Of a stretch of 39,890 bases of DNA, positions 19,658-29,960 are shown in pieces. The position numbers and the translations under genes are program-made. The notes under the pieces were generated by a model. That model was not told where the DNA came from and did no database searches. It saw nothing but the letters and a program-made list of their open reading frames with translations. This DNA is from Colwellia sp. (GTDB lineage: Bacteria; Pseudomonadota; Gammaproteobacteria; Enterobacterales; Alteromonadaceae), in assembly GCF_013215345.1 (NCBI RefSeq), contig NZ_JABSOV010000031.1:1-39890 (forward strand), given 5' to 3'. Numbering within the stretch: position 1 is the stretch's first letter; every line of letters begins with the position of its first letter.

Positions 19658-22600
19658 ATGATGCAAGAAAGTAAACCATCAATTATGGACATTTTTGTCA
19701 AACGACCTGTGGTCGCCATTGTTTTGTCTATTATTATTTGTATTGCCGGCCTATGGTCAGCAAGCAAAATTCCAGTACTGCAATTCCCAAAAATTGAAAG
19801 TGCCTCATTAGTTATTGAAACCTATTATATCGGCGCTGCCGCTGATGTAGTGCAAGGTTTTATTACTGAGCCAATTGAGCGCGTTGCCGCGACTGTGCCT
19901 GGGGTTGAATATGTCGACTCGACCAGTACCTCTGGCAGTTCTAAAGTTACCGCTTGGCTAAAGCTCAATGAAAATTCGACCTTAGCGCTGGCGGAATTAA
20001 CCGCGCGTTTAAGCCAAATTCGTTTTGAATTACCTGCAGGTGCGCAAGATCCTATGGTATCAGTGAGTCGTGCTGATAGGCCTTTTGCGGTGTTTTATTT
20101 AAATGTCCAGGCCAATGGTAATGACTTATCGCGCATTACTGATTATTTAACTCGCCAAGTTAACCCAGTTTTAAATGCTATTGAAGGTGTGCAAAGAGTC
20201 GGTATTGAAGGTGCTCGAACACCCGCAATGCGTGTGTGGTTAAATCCCGAGGCACTGCAAATATTTAACTTAAGCGCCAGTGATGTTTATCAAGCCTTAG
20301 CGACCAACAACACCATAGCCACGTTAGGTTATGTGGAAAATAGTCGACAAAAAATTGATATCGTTGCCAATACCCAACTGAGCAGTGTTGAAGACTTTCA
20401 ACAATTGGTGATCAGTAAACTAGATGGCGCTAATATCTATTTAAAAGATGTCGCAAAAATTGAGCTCGCCGCTGAAGATACTAGTGTTACCGCTAGACTA
20501 AACGACAAAGATGCCGTTTATATTTCTATTTGGCCATTGCCTGGCGCTAATGAAATAGCCATTGGTGATAGGTTATATAAAAAAGTTGCTGAGCTAAACA
20601 AAACTCTACCTTATGGTATTTCAATTGATTATGCTTATGACGGCACCTTGTATATGCGTGATGCGTTAACTGAAATTTTTACCACCTTAGCTGAAACCGT
20701 CATTTTAGTTGGCTTGGTAGTGGTACTATTAATGGGCTCTTTTAGAAGCGCCATAGTGCCATTAATCACCATACCTATTTCTATTTTAGGTGCTATTGCC
20801 GCCATGTCTATGATGGGATTTTCGTTAAATCTATTAACCGTATTAGCTATCGTACTCTCGGTGGGCTTGGTGGTCGATGATGCCATTGTGGTGGTAGAAA
20901 ACGTTGCCCGACTTATGCGTCAAGGCATGTCAAGATTTGATGCCGCCTTGATTAGTTCACGCCAGCTATTGGTGCCTATTATCTCGATGACGTTAACACT
21001 GGCAGCGGTGTATGCACCTATCGGATTTTTATCAGGCCTAACTGGCGTATTGTTCAAAGAGTTCGCCTTTACCTTAGCCATTGCCGTTATTATTTCAGGT
21101 ATAGTTGCTATTACTTTATCACCTATTATGAGCGCTTATGTTTCACCTAAAGGTGGTGAGGAAGGCTGGTTCACCGGTAAAGTAAATCATATCTTTGAAA
21201 AACTGCAGTCGAGCTACGCCAAGTTATTAACGCAGATATTTAAGTGGCAAGGACAAGTTTTTCTTATTGCTTTTGTGGTCTCGCTACTCAGTGTGCCTTT
21301 TTATCTGCACTCGAAAAAAGAATTAGCTCCGGTAGAAGATCAAGCCATGGTTATGTTTGTCATTCAATCACCACCTGATGCTTCGTTAGAATATAACGTC
21401 GCGCAAATGAATCCTGTGGTGGCAAGCTTGCAAGAAATTGAAGGTGGGAAGAAAATTTGGCAGATCATTTTTGGCGGTGGTGGTTTTGGTGGTTTAGAGT
21501 TGGTTAATGCCGATGATCGCGACTATAGCGCCCAGTCATTAGTTCCACAAATTTACGGGAAATTAGCGCAAATACCGGGGCTAAATATGTTTCCTATTCT
21601 ACCGTCTTCTTTACCGAGTTCAGGTCAGTTTGAAATTGAAATGATTGTTAAAGCTTCTGCACCCTATAGTGAAATGAAGCAATATGCCGATCGACTTGTT
21701 GGTGCAGCCTTTGCCAGTGGTCAATTTCTTTATGCAGATACCGATTTAAAAATAGATCTTCCGCAAATAGAGCTACAACTAAACCGAGAGAAAATTGCTG
21801 ATTTAGGTATGACTGTCGGGGAAATTAGTGAACAACTAGGTATTTTATTGTCCAGCAACTTTGTTAATCGTTTTGATGCTAATGGTAAAGCATATCGTGT
21901 TATACCCATAGTTAATGACGAGGTGCGCAGTAAAACCGAAGCTATTTTATCGTTGAATATTAAATTACCTACCGGTGAGCTATTACCTGTATCAGCAGTG
22001 GCTGAATTAAAATGGAAAACTGTGCCTAGAGCCCTCGGTACCTTTGCTCAACAAGCTTCCTTTAGAATTTTTGGCGTCACGGCCCCGGGTTCAAACAAAG
22101 AAGCGGCTTTATCTGCCATTGAAAATGCGGCAAAAGAAATGTTGCCTTTAGGTTATTCCATTGACTATGCGGGCGAATCTCGTCAGTTACGCCAAGAAGG
22201 CAATACCTTAATTATGGTACTGGCGGTATCACTATTGATTGTCTTTTTAGTACTAGCGATACAATTTAATAGCTTTAGAGACCCTTTAGTTGTGCTGCTA
22301 GGTTGTGTGCCGTTAGCACTATCCGGTGCCTTGTTAATCCCTTACATGGAATTAACCACCATTAATATTTATTCGCAAATAGGCTTAATTACCTTGATTG
22401 GCTTAATTGCTAAAAACGGTATTTTAATTGTTGAATTTGCTAACCATGCCCAAGAGCTTGGCGCTAATAAACTTACTGCGGTAACTGAAGCAGCAACGAC
22501 ACGTTTGCGTCCTATTTTAATGACCACTGCAGCAACAATCTTGGGGCACTTTCCCTTGGTATTGGTTACTGGTGCAGGCGCAGAAGCGCGTAACAGTATT

Positions 22601-22750
22601 GGTATTGTTTTAGTGGCAGGTATGTTTATTGGTACCATATTTACCTTGTTTATTTTACCTAGCTTTTATTTATTGCTGGCTGAAAAAAGACATAAATTGG
22701 ACGAGCACGAATTTGATGTATCACAAGCAGCACTCGATAAAGTCTGTTAA
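19658..22750 (+). CDS. RND-family efflux transporter, AcrB/HAE1-type
   Basis: 1030-residue proton-driven pump of the inner membrane. It shows the N-terminal start SIMDIFVKRPVVAIVLSIIICIAG, two large periplasmic loops, twelve predicted membrane segments in the two-fold repeat of the family, and the paired aspartates of TM4 in SVGLVVDDAIVVVENV needed for proton relay. FGGGGFGG and the second-half motif GLIAKNGILIVEFANHAQELG are typical. ATG codons at 19658 and 19661 are alternatives. It forms a TetR-MFP-RND cassette with the genes before it. Substrates cannot be told from the sequence. Confidence 0.95.
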   Translation: MMQESKPSIMDIFVKRPVVAIVLSIIICIAGLWSASKIPVLQFPKIESASLVIETYYIGAAADVVQGFITEPIERVAATVPGVEYVDSTSTSGSSKVTAWLKLNENSTLALAELTARLSQIRFELPAGAQDPMVSVSRADRPFAVFYLNVQANGNDLSRITDYLTRQVNPVLNAIEGVQRVGIEGARTPAMRVWLNPEALQIFNLSASDVYQALATNNTIATLGYVENSRQKIDIVANTQLSSVEDFQQLVISKLDGANIYLKDVAKIELAAEDTSVTARLNDKDAVYISIWPLPGANEIAIGDRLYKKVAELNKTLPYGISIDYAYDGTLYMRDALTEIFTTLAETVILVGLVVVLLMGSFRSAIVPLITIPISILGAIAAMSMMGFSLNLLTVLAIVLSVGLVVDDAIVVVENVARLMRQGMSRFDAALISSRQLLVPIISMTLTLAAVYAPIGFLSGLTGVLFKEFAFTLAIAVIISGIVAITLSPIMSAYVSPKGGEEGWFTGKVNHIFEKLQSSYAKLLTQIFKWQGQVFLIAFVVSLLSVPFYLHSKKELAPVEDQAMVMFVIQSPPDASLEYNVAQMNPVVASLQEIEGGKKIWQIIFGGGGFGGLELVNADDRDYSAQSLVPQIYGKLAQIPGLNMFPILPSSLPSSGQFEIEMIVKASAPYSEMKQYADRLVGAAFASGQFLYADTDLKIDLPQIELQLNREKIADLGMTVGEISEQLGILLSSNFVNRFDANGKAYRVIPIVNDEVRSKTEAILSLNIKLPTGELLPVSAVAELKWKTVPRALGTFAQQASFRIFGVTAPGSNKEAALSAIENAAKEMLPLGYSIDYAGESRQLRQEGNTLIMVLAVSLLIVFLVLAIQFNSFRDPLVVLLGCVPLALSGALLIPYMELTTINIYSQIGLITLIGLIAKNGILIVEFANHAQELGANKLTAVTEAATTRLRPILMTTAATILGHFPLVLVTGAGAEARNSIGIVLVAGMFIGTIFTLFILPSFYLLLAEKRHKLDEHEFDVSQAALDKVC

Positions 22751-22797
22751 ATATACATTACGTCTATCAGACCTTAAAACCTCGATTTAGCTGATGT

Positions 22798-22831
22798 AAA
22801 GCCACGGTGTGCATAGCACTTGTGGCTTTTT
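22798..22831 (+). terminator. Intrinsic terminator after the RND gene
   Basis: AAAGCCAC and GTGGCTTTT arms flank a loop with a secondary GTGC/GCAC pairing, followed by a T-rich tract, about 50 bases after the RND stop codon. Confidence 0.8.
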
Positions 22832-22935
22832 TATTGCCTCATTAATAGTTTTTCTAGCTATTTAGTCATTGCCGTAAATATCTATCGATTGTCAGCGTAT
22901 GGTCGGCGACTTTTCAGTCAATTCTGAAGGTTATA

Positions 22936-24036
22936 CTAGTTGCTAGCCTTTTCGACTAATAGCCGCTCAATATACAACTTCGCTTCGACACTATAGAGTA
23001 ATGCTGTTACCGTCTTACTTACCTCTTCTTGGCTTTTATTATGGTGTTCTAACATCATCATCAGCTCACTAATAATGTTGGCTTCATAAACATAACAAGC
23101 CATAGGGTGCTTACTAAAAGCGGCCGACAACATAGCTGAATTAGTTATCTTCACTTGCACATTAAGCGCTTCTAATATTGACTGAGGAAAGCTCCAATGT
23201 TTAGCGATGTGGTAGGTTAACTTTTTTGACTTCTGCTGCATTAATTCTTTAAAAGCATAAGAGTTAGGTTGGCAGTCTGGGTGTACATAGGCAAAGGCGT
23301 CCATCAATAATTGATAAATAACCATATCACCCAAATTACAAATTAAGCCGATAAGATAGCCTTGTGCTGCCTCATTTTTATCAGGAGATGCCTTTATTAA
23401 TTCTTTGGTAATAACACCACAGGCAAGGCTATGTTGCCAAATTTTGCTGCCATATTGCTTAAAGTATATTTGTGATTGTGGGGTTAACTTACTAATAAAG
23501 CCATTGATTACCCCTTCAATAAGGCCATTACTACCAAGCAACATAAAAGCGGATTTGAGATCGGTTATTACTTTATTGCTGTGATTATAAAATGAGGAGC
23601 TGGCCAATTCTATGACTTTTGCGGCTATTGAGGGTTCTTGCTGAATTAAATCAAGCAAAAGCTCAGTATCAAAATCATCGTCACGCAAATGAGCCATCAC
23701 CTTGTGCAGAGAAGCAGGTAAAGCCGGCATGACATTAAGCATGCCATTCGGGTTTTTCAGCAAAACGGCAACCTTATCGGCAACATAACGTGATAGTTCA
23801 TCATGCTGCACAGCTGCTGGTGATTGGCCAAATAAAAAATCATAGTAGCTTTGCTGGTGTGCCTCTTCAGCACTAACCAAGCTCAGCGGTTTAACTTGGT
23901 TAGCACTGTGTAACTTATCGATTGCTTGTTGCTGCAGTTCTTCAGCAGATACCTTATCTTCTTCAAAATAAAAATAATTGGGTTGCTGTTCAGCGTCACT
24001 ACTGGGGAATAATAGCTTTACCACCTCTTTAAACAT
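22936..24036 (-). CDS. HDOD-domain signalling protein
   Basis: 366 residues. The central region (about 105-300) fits an HDOD domain: LPALPASLHKVMAHLRDDDFDTELLLDLIQQEPSIAAKVIELASSSFYN, KVITDLKSAFMLLGSNGL, and IWQHSLACGVITKEL with YLIGLICNLGDMVIYQLL. HDOD proteins are HD-superfamily relatives without the catalytic metal residues and are involved in bacterial signalling networks, often around c-di-GMP or chemotaxis. Here the HD doublet is not kept, so no phosphohydrolase activity is expected. The N-terminal ~100 residues are Gln/acid-rich with no clear domain. Monocistronic, convergent with the RND operon. Confidence 0.87.
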   Translation of the reverse strand: MFKEVVKLLFPSSDAEQQPNYFYFEEDKVSAEELQQQAIDKLHSANQVKPLSLVSAEEAHQQSYYDFLFGQSPAAVQHDELSRYVADKVAVLLKNPNGMLNVMPALPASLHKVMAHLRDDDFDTELLLDLIQQEPSIAAKVIELASSSFYNHSNKVITDLKSAFMLLGSNGLIEGVINGFISKLTPQSQIYFKQYGSKIWQHSLACGVITKELIKASPDKNEAAQGYLIGLICNLGDMVIYQLLMDAFAYVHPDCQPNSYAFKELMQQKSKKLTYHIAKHWSFPQSILEALNVQVKITNSAMLSAAFSKHPMACYVYEANIISELMMMLEHHNKSQEEVSKTVTALLYSVEAKLYIERLLVEKASN

Positions 24037-24375
24037 ATGATATTTGTGTCCTATTAAGTTCGCAGCGCGCTTTTAATCGCTAGGTTCCACTATAGTTTGC
24101 CAATACAATCTCCAAAGTCACTATCCCACAACTGTTTTATCTATATCCATGGTATAAATTAAGAATAGCCCAAAGCTCTAAAAAGCATTGGCGCAATGAA
24201 TAAAGCACATCAAGGTATCATTTGTGCAAAAGCACATAGGTAAAAAACAGCTAAACAAAAGCTCAAGCAATGGCTTGAGATTTTATCGACTTCTTATTGA
24301 AAAAATAGTGCATCCTTAGGCCATTTATTTTAATGTACTGTATGCAACAAAAACACACTTAACGGCTATTTCATT
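24037..24375. other. 339-base divergent intergenic region
   Basis: Separates the HDOD gene (minus) from the MBL-fold gene (plus), so it should contain both promoters. The only structure I see is a short hairpin CTCAAGC/GCTTGAG (24262-24268, 24273-24279) followed by ATTTTAT. No ORF or known RNA is recognised. Confidence 0.6.
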
Positions 24376-25134
24376 ATGAAACTACATCACCTTGACGGTC
24401 ATATTCAAACAATTTTGCTGGCAGAATATCCAGATAAGCTGTTACTGCTTGATGGTTGCTGTCGTTCGGATATCCCTGTGTTAAAGCACTTTATCACTCA
24501 GAAATTACAGCGCCCTTTTAATGATTTAACTTTGATTGTAGTAACTCATATGCATCCTGATCATGCTGGTGCCGCTAATACCTTACGGAAAATAACTGGC
24601 TGTAAAATTGCCACGGCCAATGTTGCTGGCCAGTGGTATTCAGGTCTAGAGGGACGGCTTATGCACCTTACCGACATATTGTTAGCTAAATGGGTCGCCA
24701 AACGCATGAAAAAACCCAGCAAAAAAACTTGGTATTCAAGCCAATTAATAGCTGACTATAAACTCAATGATGGTGAGCCGTTACCGGGCTTTTCAGACTG
24801 GGTTTCCTTAGCCACTCAAGGTCATACTGATAGAGATTTATCTTTACATCACCTAGCCAGCAATAAGGTTTATGTTGCTGATTTAATGGTTAAAGTAAAA
24901 AATAAATTTATTCCTCCCTTCCCTATTTTTTACCCTAATCGTTATCGAGCTTCACTGCACAAAATAATCGCGTTAAAGGCCGATAGTATTATCCTTGCTC
25001 ATGGTGGAGAAGTAAGGCTATCAGAGCATGATTACCAACATATATTGGCGTTAGCGCCTAAAATACCCAGAACTCATTGGCGCTCCGTTAAAGCAAAGCT
25101 AAAGAATTCCTTCAAGTTGATGCCATCTAAGTAG
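24376..25134 (+). CDS. MBL-fold metallo-hydrolase
   Basis: 252 residues with the metallo-beta-lactamase fold. The metal motif HMHPDH (58-63, HxHxDH) is intact, with further ligands likely in TQGHTDRD, VYVADLM and IILAHGGE. The N-terminus (IQTILLAEYPDKLLLLDGCCRSD) is the usual first sandwich. The C-terminal ~20 residues are basic. It resembles the broad group of glyoxalase-II-like hydrolases; substrate unknown. No signal peptide. A stand-alone gene with 230 bases before the next ORF. Confidence 0.9.
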   Translation: MKLHHLDGHIQTILLAEYPDKLLLLDGCCRSDIPVLKHFITQKLQRPFNDLTLIVVTHMHPDHAGAANTLRKITGCKIATANVAGQWYSGLEGRLMHLTDILLAKWVAKRMKKPSKKTWYSSQLIADYKLNDGEPLPGFSDWVSLATQGHTDRDLSLHHLASNKVYVADLMVKVKNKFIPPFPIFYPNRYRASLHKIIALKADSIILAHGGEVRLSEHDYQHILALAPKIPRTHWRSVKAKLKNSFKLMPSK

Positions 25135-25364
25135 CAGCCAAGCAATGACTAGTCGCCACTAGCGGTGTTTGGGTGATAATCAAGTACCGCTATTCACTCT
25201 CTCTACTGTTAGAAGCAGAATACTATGTACTTCGGACTAGCCAATTTTGATGGCTAAAATTGCACTACTGATTACTATATTGATTTACCTCAAAAACTCA
25301 CTAATGCAATTAATTATCAATTAGATTAAAATCATGCCTTTAAATTTCTCTAAAGGATAAAGCT

Positions 25365-25748
25365 GTGACACCATTAATTTTAACAGGGGCTATTTTTTTC
25401 ACCCTCGCCCTGATCTTTTATTCTATCGGCATCTGGAATGACTATTACCATAAAAAATTAAAGCTGTGGCATTTAACCATGTTTGGCCTTGGTGTTATTA
25501 CCGATACTATTGGTACACTTTGCATGTACTTGCATGTCGGTCACCTTATCTTTACCGCTCATTCTATTTCAGGTTTCCTTGGCCTTTTCTTGATGATTTT
25601 CCACTTTTGTTGGGCATTCATAGCAATCCGGAATAATGATATTGAGCTACAAAAGACTTTCCATCGCTTTAGCATCCTTGTTTGGGCTTTCTGGATGATT
25701 TCTTATATTTCTGGCTTATACCTTGGCATAAGCGGATTAACTAATTAA
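25365..25748 (+). CDS. Small four-helix membrane protein (TIGR03987/HsmA-like)
   Basis: 127 residues, almost wholly hydrophobic with four predicted membrane segments (about 4-22, 38-55, 65-90, 103-122). Histidines in and near the segments (LHVGHLIFTAHSISG, MIFHFCWAF) could bind haem or metal. The pattern resembles small HsmA/TIGR03987-type proteins, which I recall without certainty. The start is GTG at 25365, supported by AAAGGA seven bases upstream. No operon partner. Confidence 0.7.
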   Translation: MTPLILTGAIFFTLALIFYSIGIWNDYYHKKLKLWHLTMFGLGVITDTIGTLCMYLHVGHLIFTAHSISGFLGLFLMIFHFCWAFIAIRNNDIELQKTFHRFSILVWAFWMISYISGLYLGISGLTN

Positions 25749-26014
25749 TACCAATTCCATTAAATTATTGCCCACTTGTACGGGGTAAAATATTACCGTC
25801 AAATTTAGGATTATCAAAGGCGGCTTTTTAAGTATTATATTTTCAAGCCTGTCAGCAATATTCAAAGGAAGTTTTCAAAAGTAACAGTGAGTTCGGTAGA
25901 TAAGTATTCAGCTAACTATCTTGCCGGCCTCATAGTTATAGTTTTAGAAATAAACCGCAAGAATCAAAATTCTCTCTTATACTCAAGCGATTAATCTATA
26001 AAAATTACATAACC

Positions 26015-27691
26015 ATGATTAATTTATTTTATATTAAGGAAGAGTACCGATTACCACCGTCTATAGTTATTGCTGTAGTTGTTATATGTGTAGTGCCTTT
26101 TATTTTACAATTACTTGGTGGCGATTTTGGCAATGCCCTGCCAGTAACAACGACAAGTAGGGCATCAGCAACATTACCGATAACAGCCGATGAAATGTTT
26201 TATCGCTTATCCGGCGGTTTTACCCATGCGCTACTTGAGTGGACTGCATTCAGCGCTGCGATCTTCGTGGTATTATTGGCTTTTTGTCATTATTCCATCA
26301 CCCATGATATTACCACCCCAGTTATTGGCGTGGCCTTGTTTTGCGCGGGGTGTATGGATGCTTTTCACACCTTAGCAGCTACTCGGCTAATAAGTGCTGT
26401 CGCAGAAAATACTGATTTAATCCCCTTTACTTGGGCATTATCGCGAGTTTTTAATGCTGTAATCATGATTGCTGGCGTAGGGGTTTTTTTATCGGGGCGA
26501 AAAATAAATCCAGAAAATGGTATGAAATTCATTATTCTTATCAGCTTGGTTTTTGCACTGATTGGTTACTTGCTGATTTACTTTGCCGCAACAAGTCATG
26601 ACCTACCTCAAACTCAGTTCCCCGATGCAATTATTCGCCGTCCCTATGACATTATTCCATTGTTATTGTTTCTATTTGCCGGCTTAGTTATTTACCCACT
26701 GTTTGCCAAACGTTACCCCAGCATTTTTGCCTCCGCGCTATTATTGAGCGCATTACCCGAAGTCGCGGTGGAATTACATATGGCCTTTGGTTCACAACGA
26801 TTATTTGATAGTGATTTTAATATTGCTCACTTTTTAAAGATTATTGCCTATGTCATCCCCTTGGTTGGACTGGTATTAGACTATGTACAAACCTATAAAA
26901 ATCAAATAAAACACCATGAGCAATTACAACTGGCCCATGAAACTTTAAACATTAAAGCAATAGAGTTGAATCGCACCAATGACCAATTAACTCAATCCAA
27001 TGCCGAGTTAGAAAAGTTTGCCTACATTGCCTCCCATGATTTACAAGAGCCGCTCCGTAAGATTCAAGCCTTTGGTGACAGGTTACACAAGCGAGTGGAA
27101 ATTATTTCAGATGAAAAAGCCATTGATTATATTGATCGAATGCAAAAATCTGCCACCAGGATGCGTAGTTTAATTGATGACTTATTGAAGTTTTCTCGGG
27201 TAGGTAGTGAAGATTATGTGCTTAAAGACATCGCTCTTACTGACGTATTAACGAGTGTGCTTGATGATTTACACATTAGTATTGATGAGAAATCTGCTCA
27301 GATTAACATAGCAGAGTTACCTCGAATCATGGGTGAGAGCAGTAAACTCTATCAGGTGTTTTTAAACTTATTATCCAACGCACTGAAATTCGCCAAGGCC
27401 GAACAAGCACCTATTATTACCATTAGCAGCCAGCGAGTATTAATCGAGAATATAGCCTATTGGCAAATTAAAATACAAGATAATGGCATTGGCTTTGAGC
27501 AAGAATACGCAGATAAAATATTTGAAGTATTTCAACGTTTGCACGGCCGTAGCCAATACCAAGGCACAGGCATAGGTTTAGCGATATGTAAAAAAATTGT
27601 CGAAAAACATAATGGCATGATACATGTTGAGTCTGAATTAGATAAAGGCGCATGTTTTATCTTATTATTGGAAGTAAAAGACCAAGAGTAA
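26015..27691 (+). CDS. Membrane sensor histidine kinase with MASE3-like N-terminus
   Basis: 558 residues. The N-terminal half has about eight membrane segments (first ~16-35; the set ends near 290) and contains the MASE3-like CAGCMDAFHTLAA. A coiled coil (295-335) leads to a HisKA dimerisation domain with phosphoacceptor H341 in ASHDLQEPLRKI, then a HATPase domain: N-box N451 (NLLSNALKFA), DNGIGF (489-494) and GTGIGL. The kinase core is of the phytochrome-like (Cph1/Rcp1) subgroup, matching the Rcp1-like receiver encoded next. The signal is probably sensed within the membrane. First gene of a three-gene signalling operon. Confidence 0.93.
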   Translation: MINLFYIKEEYRLPPSIVIAVVVICVVPFILQLLGGDFGNALPVTTTSRASATLPITADEMFYRLSGGFTHALLEWTAFSAAIFVVLLAFCHYSITHDITTPVIGVALFCAGCMDAFHTLAATRLISAVAENTDLIPFTWALSRVFNAVIMIAGVGVFLSGRKINPENGMKFIILISLVFALIGYLLIYFAATSHDLPQTQFPDAIIRRPYDIIPLLLFLFAGLVIYPLFAKRYPSIFASALLLSALPEVAVELHMAFGSQRLFDSDFNIAHFLKIIAYVIPLVGLVLDYVQTYKNQIKHHEQLQLAHETLNIKAIELNRTNDQLTQSNAELEKFAYIASHDLQEPLRKIQAFGDRLHKRVEIISDEKAIDYIDRMQKSATRMRSLIDDLLKFSRVGSEDYVLKDIALTDVLTSVLDDLHISIDEKSAQINIAELPRIMGESSKLYQVFLNLLSNALKFAKAEQAPIITISSQRVLIENIAYWQIKIQDNGIGFEQEYADKIFEVFQRLHGRSQYQGTGIGLAICKKIVEKHNGMIHVESELDKGACFILLLEVKDQE

Positions 27692-27713
27692 TAGTCACAA
27701 TTGAGGAAATAAT

Positions 27714-28163
27714 ATGAGTGAGAGTTTAACCCCAATAACAATACATATGTGTGATGATGATCCCGATGATCAATTATTAGTGAGTGATGCCTTAGAGGAA
27801 GCCCGCTTAGGTAACCCAATAGACTTCACTAACAATGGTAAAGAGCTATTACAGTATTTAAACAGAGAAGGGGCTTTTGCCCATTTAATTGATCAACCCC
27901 TGCCGGGGTTAATCCTGCTTGATTTAAATATGCCAGTCATGGATGGCAGGGAAGTATTAAACAAGATCAAACAAAACGAAAAATTCCGATCCATTCCGAT
28001 AATAGTGCTGACCACCTCGAAAGCCGAAGCCGATATTGCCCGAACTTATGAGATGGGGGTCAATTCTTTTATTATAAAACCCGTTTCTTTTGATAGTTTA
28101 GTCGAAATGGTACGTTCAGTTTCTGATTATTGGTTTCACCTAGTTTCCTTACCCAAAAAATAG
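27714..28163 (+). CDS. Rcp1-like single-domain response regulator
   Basis: 149 residues, receiver only. Acidic triad D14-D16 (MCDDDPDD), phosphoacceptor D70 (LILLDLNMPVMDGRE), T100/T101 (VLTTSKA) and K122 (FIIKPVS). The loop between the first helix and D70 is long and proline-rich, as in Rcp1-type partners of phytochrome-like kinases. It begins 22 bases after the kinase gene and is followed 22 bases later by the receiver-GGDEF-EAL gene, so it probably relays phosphate from the kinase or competes with the third protein for it. Confidence 0.93.
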   Translation: MSESLTPITIHMCDDDPDDQLLVSDALEEARLGNPIDFTNNGKELLQYLNREGAFAHLIDQPLPGLILLDLNMPVMDGREVLNKIKQNEKFRSIPIIVLTTSKAEADIARTYEMGVNSFIIKPVSFDSLVEMVRSVSDYWFHLVSLPKK

Positions 28164-28185
28164 CTGGTATAAATTGTGATGGACC

Positions 28186-29853
28186 ATGAATAATTATTCT
28201 AGATTGAAAATTCTGATCGTTGAAGACGATGAAGATGACTACATCTTATTAAGAGAACTGCTCATTGAGGCGATTGGCGAGGTGGATTCTATTACTTGGG
28301 CTGAGGATTTTAAATCTGCTCAAGTTAAAATTGCTAATGAGAATTTTGATTTTTATTTCCTAGACAATCGTTTAGGGGCTGAATTGGGCTTGGAATTAAT
28401 CGCCGAAATAAAGCAACATTATGAAACTGCCCCGCCTATTATTATGCTCTCTGGTATAGATGATTATCAAACGGATCTCGATGCCATGGAAAAAGGCGCC
28501 GATGATTACTTGGTAAAAAGTGAATTAACCCCGCATTTACTCGAACGGACATTTCGATACTCATTAAAGAGTAAAGGCTTTGAAGCTAAACTGGCAAAAT
28601 TGGCTCATTATGATGGTTTGACTGGCTTGTATAATCGCAGTCTATTTAATGAACTGCTCATTAAAGCGACCCAACAAAGTAAACGTTCAGGCAACCAATT
28701 TGCTTTGGTAACCCTAGATTTAGACAATTTTAAATTTATCAACGATAACTACGGCCATCCTGCGGGGGACCAGCTATTAACCAAGATTGCTCGGCGATTA
28801 AAGCATGTTACCCGCAGCTCTGATATCGTGGCAAGGTTAGGTGGCGATGAGTTTTCATTGTTGCTAAAGGATGTAAAAAATGACTCTGATTTTGTCAAGT
28901 TAGTTGAAAACATCATGGAAACTTTTCAAAAGCCTATACAAGTGTGCAGTAAATATGTGGCCGTAACACCCAGTATTGGCATAGCCATTTACCCAACCGA
29001 TACGCACATAGCCAGTGAGCTTATCGACTTTAGTGATAGAGCCATGTATCAAGCGAAAGCGAATGGCCGTAATAGCTATAGCTTTTATAACCAAGAGCTA
29101 CATCAAAAAGCGATTATTAAACATCTATTGGAATTAGAGCTTTATAGTGCCATCGAAAACAACGAATTACTCTTATATTTTCAACCCATAGTTTCGTTAA
29201 ATAATAATGAAATTGTTTCGTATGAGGCTTTACTGAGGTGGCCTGATGGTGAAAAAGGCTTTCGTAACACTGAGGAGTTTATTGAAGTAGCCGAAGAGAG
29301 TAATTTAATCCTAAAAATAGGTGATTGGGTCTTTCAACACGCTTGTTTAAAGTTAGAGAGCTGGCATGCTCAAGGAATCACTGATCGACATATTTCTATC
29401 AATGCCTCAGCCAATCAATTTAATTCAGATGATTTTATTGAACTGGTGCAGAAATATGTGCAAGAAGTACCTGACTTGGCGAATAAATTGACCATTGAAC
29501 TAACCGAGCGTAAACCATTAGATATTATCGAGAAGACAGTAAATAGGTTACAGATATTAGCTAACTTGGGTTTTAAATTTTCAGTTGATGACTTTGGCAT
29601 AGGGCATTCATCTATTTCATATTTGCGCGCATTCCCGATGAATTCAATCAAAATAGATAAGTCTATTGTACAAAACATAGTAAATTCAAAGAAAGATATG
29701 GCGCTTTGCACAGCAATCATTTCATTGGGTGAGGCATTGAGCTTAAGCGTTATTGCTGAAGGAGTAGAGACTAAAGAAATAGCCAACATACTTAAGTCCT
29801 TAGCTTGTCCCTTTGCTCAAGGCTACTTATATTCCAAGCCTATGCCATTATAA
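28186..29853 (+). CDS. Receiver-GGDEF-EAL bifunctional c-di-GMP protein
   Basis: 555 residues. Receiver domain (1-125: acidic EDDEDD 13-18, phosphoacceptor D60, K111), a GGDEF domain (about 140-300) with intact GGDEF 219-223 and I-site RSSD 210-213, and an EAL domain (about 310-555). EALLRW (347-352), NASANQF, ELTER, DDFGIGHSS, KIDKS and AEGVE keep the catalytic phosphodiesterase residues, so both activities are possible. The EAL loop reads DDFGIGHSS instead of the common DDFGTGYSS. It is the effector of the kinase-receiver operon: the likely output is a change in c-di-GMP. Confidence 0.95.
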   Translation: MNNYSRLKILIVEDDEDDYILLRELLIEAIGEVDSITWAEDFKSAQVKIANENFDFYFLDNRLGAELGLELIAEIKQHYETAPPIIMLSGIDDYQTDLDAMEKGADDYLVKSELTPHLLERTFRYSLKSKGFEAKLAKLAHYDGLTGLYNRSLFNELLIKATQQSKRSGNQFALVTLDLDNFKFINDNYGHPAGDQLLTKIARRLKHVTRSSDIVARLGGDEFSLLLKDVKNDSDFVKLVENIMETFQKPIQVCSKYVAVTPSIGIAIYPTDTHIASELIDFSDRAMYQAKANGRNSYSFYNQELHQKAIIKHLLELELYSAIENNELLLYFQPIVSLNNNEIVSYEALLRWPDGEKGFRNTEEFIEVAEESNLILKIGDWVFQHACLKLESWHAQGITDRHISINASANQFNSDDFIELVQKYVQEVPDLANKLTIELTERKPLDIIEKTVNRLQILANLGFKFSVDDFGIGHSSISYLRAFPMNSIKIDKSIVQNIVNSKKDMALCTAIISLGEALSLSVIAEGVETKEIANILKSLACPFAQGYLYSKPMPL

Positions 29854-29960
29854 CAGAGTAAAACTTCCCCCTTTAAAGCCAGTGTTTCCCTTTTATTAAA
29901 GGTCATATCATTTACATGGCTATATTTTCGCTAACAGCTAATGTCAAAGTTTCGATAAAA

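Noticed and set aside
25749-26014. TAATACCAATTCCATTAA after the small membrane protein gene
   Set aside because: It resembles a short motif I associate with intergenic DNA of related marine bacteria, but no second copy or flanking inverted repeat is visible in this window, so no mobile element can be supported.
29854-29930. CCTTTAA ... TTAAAGG pairing after the receiver-GGDEF-EAL gene
   Set aside because: AT-rich stem, large loop and no T-run; not a convincing terminator.
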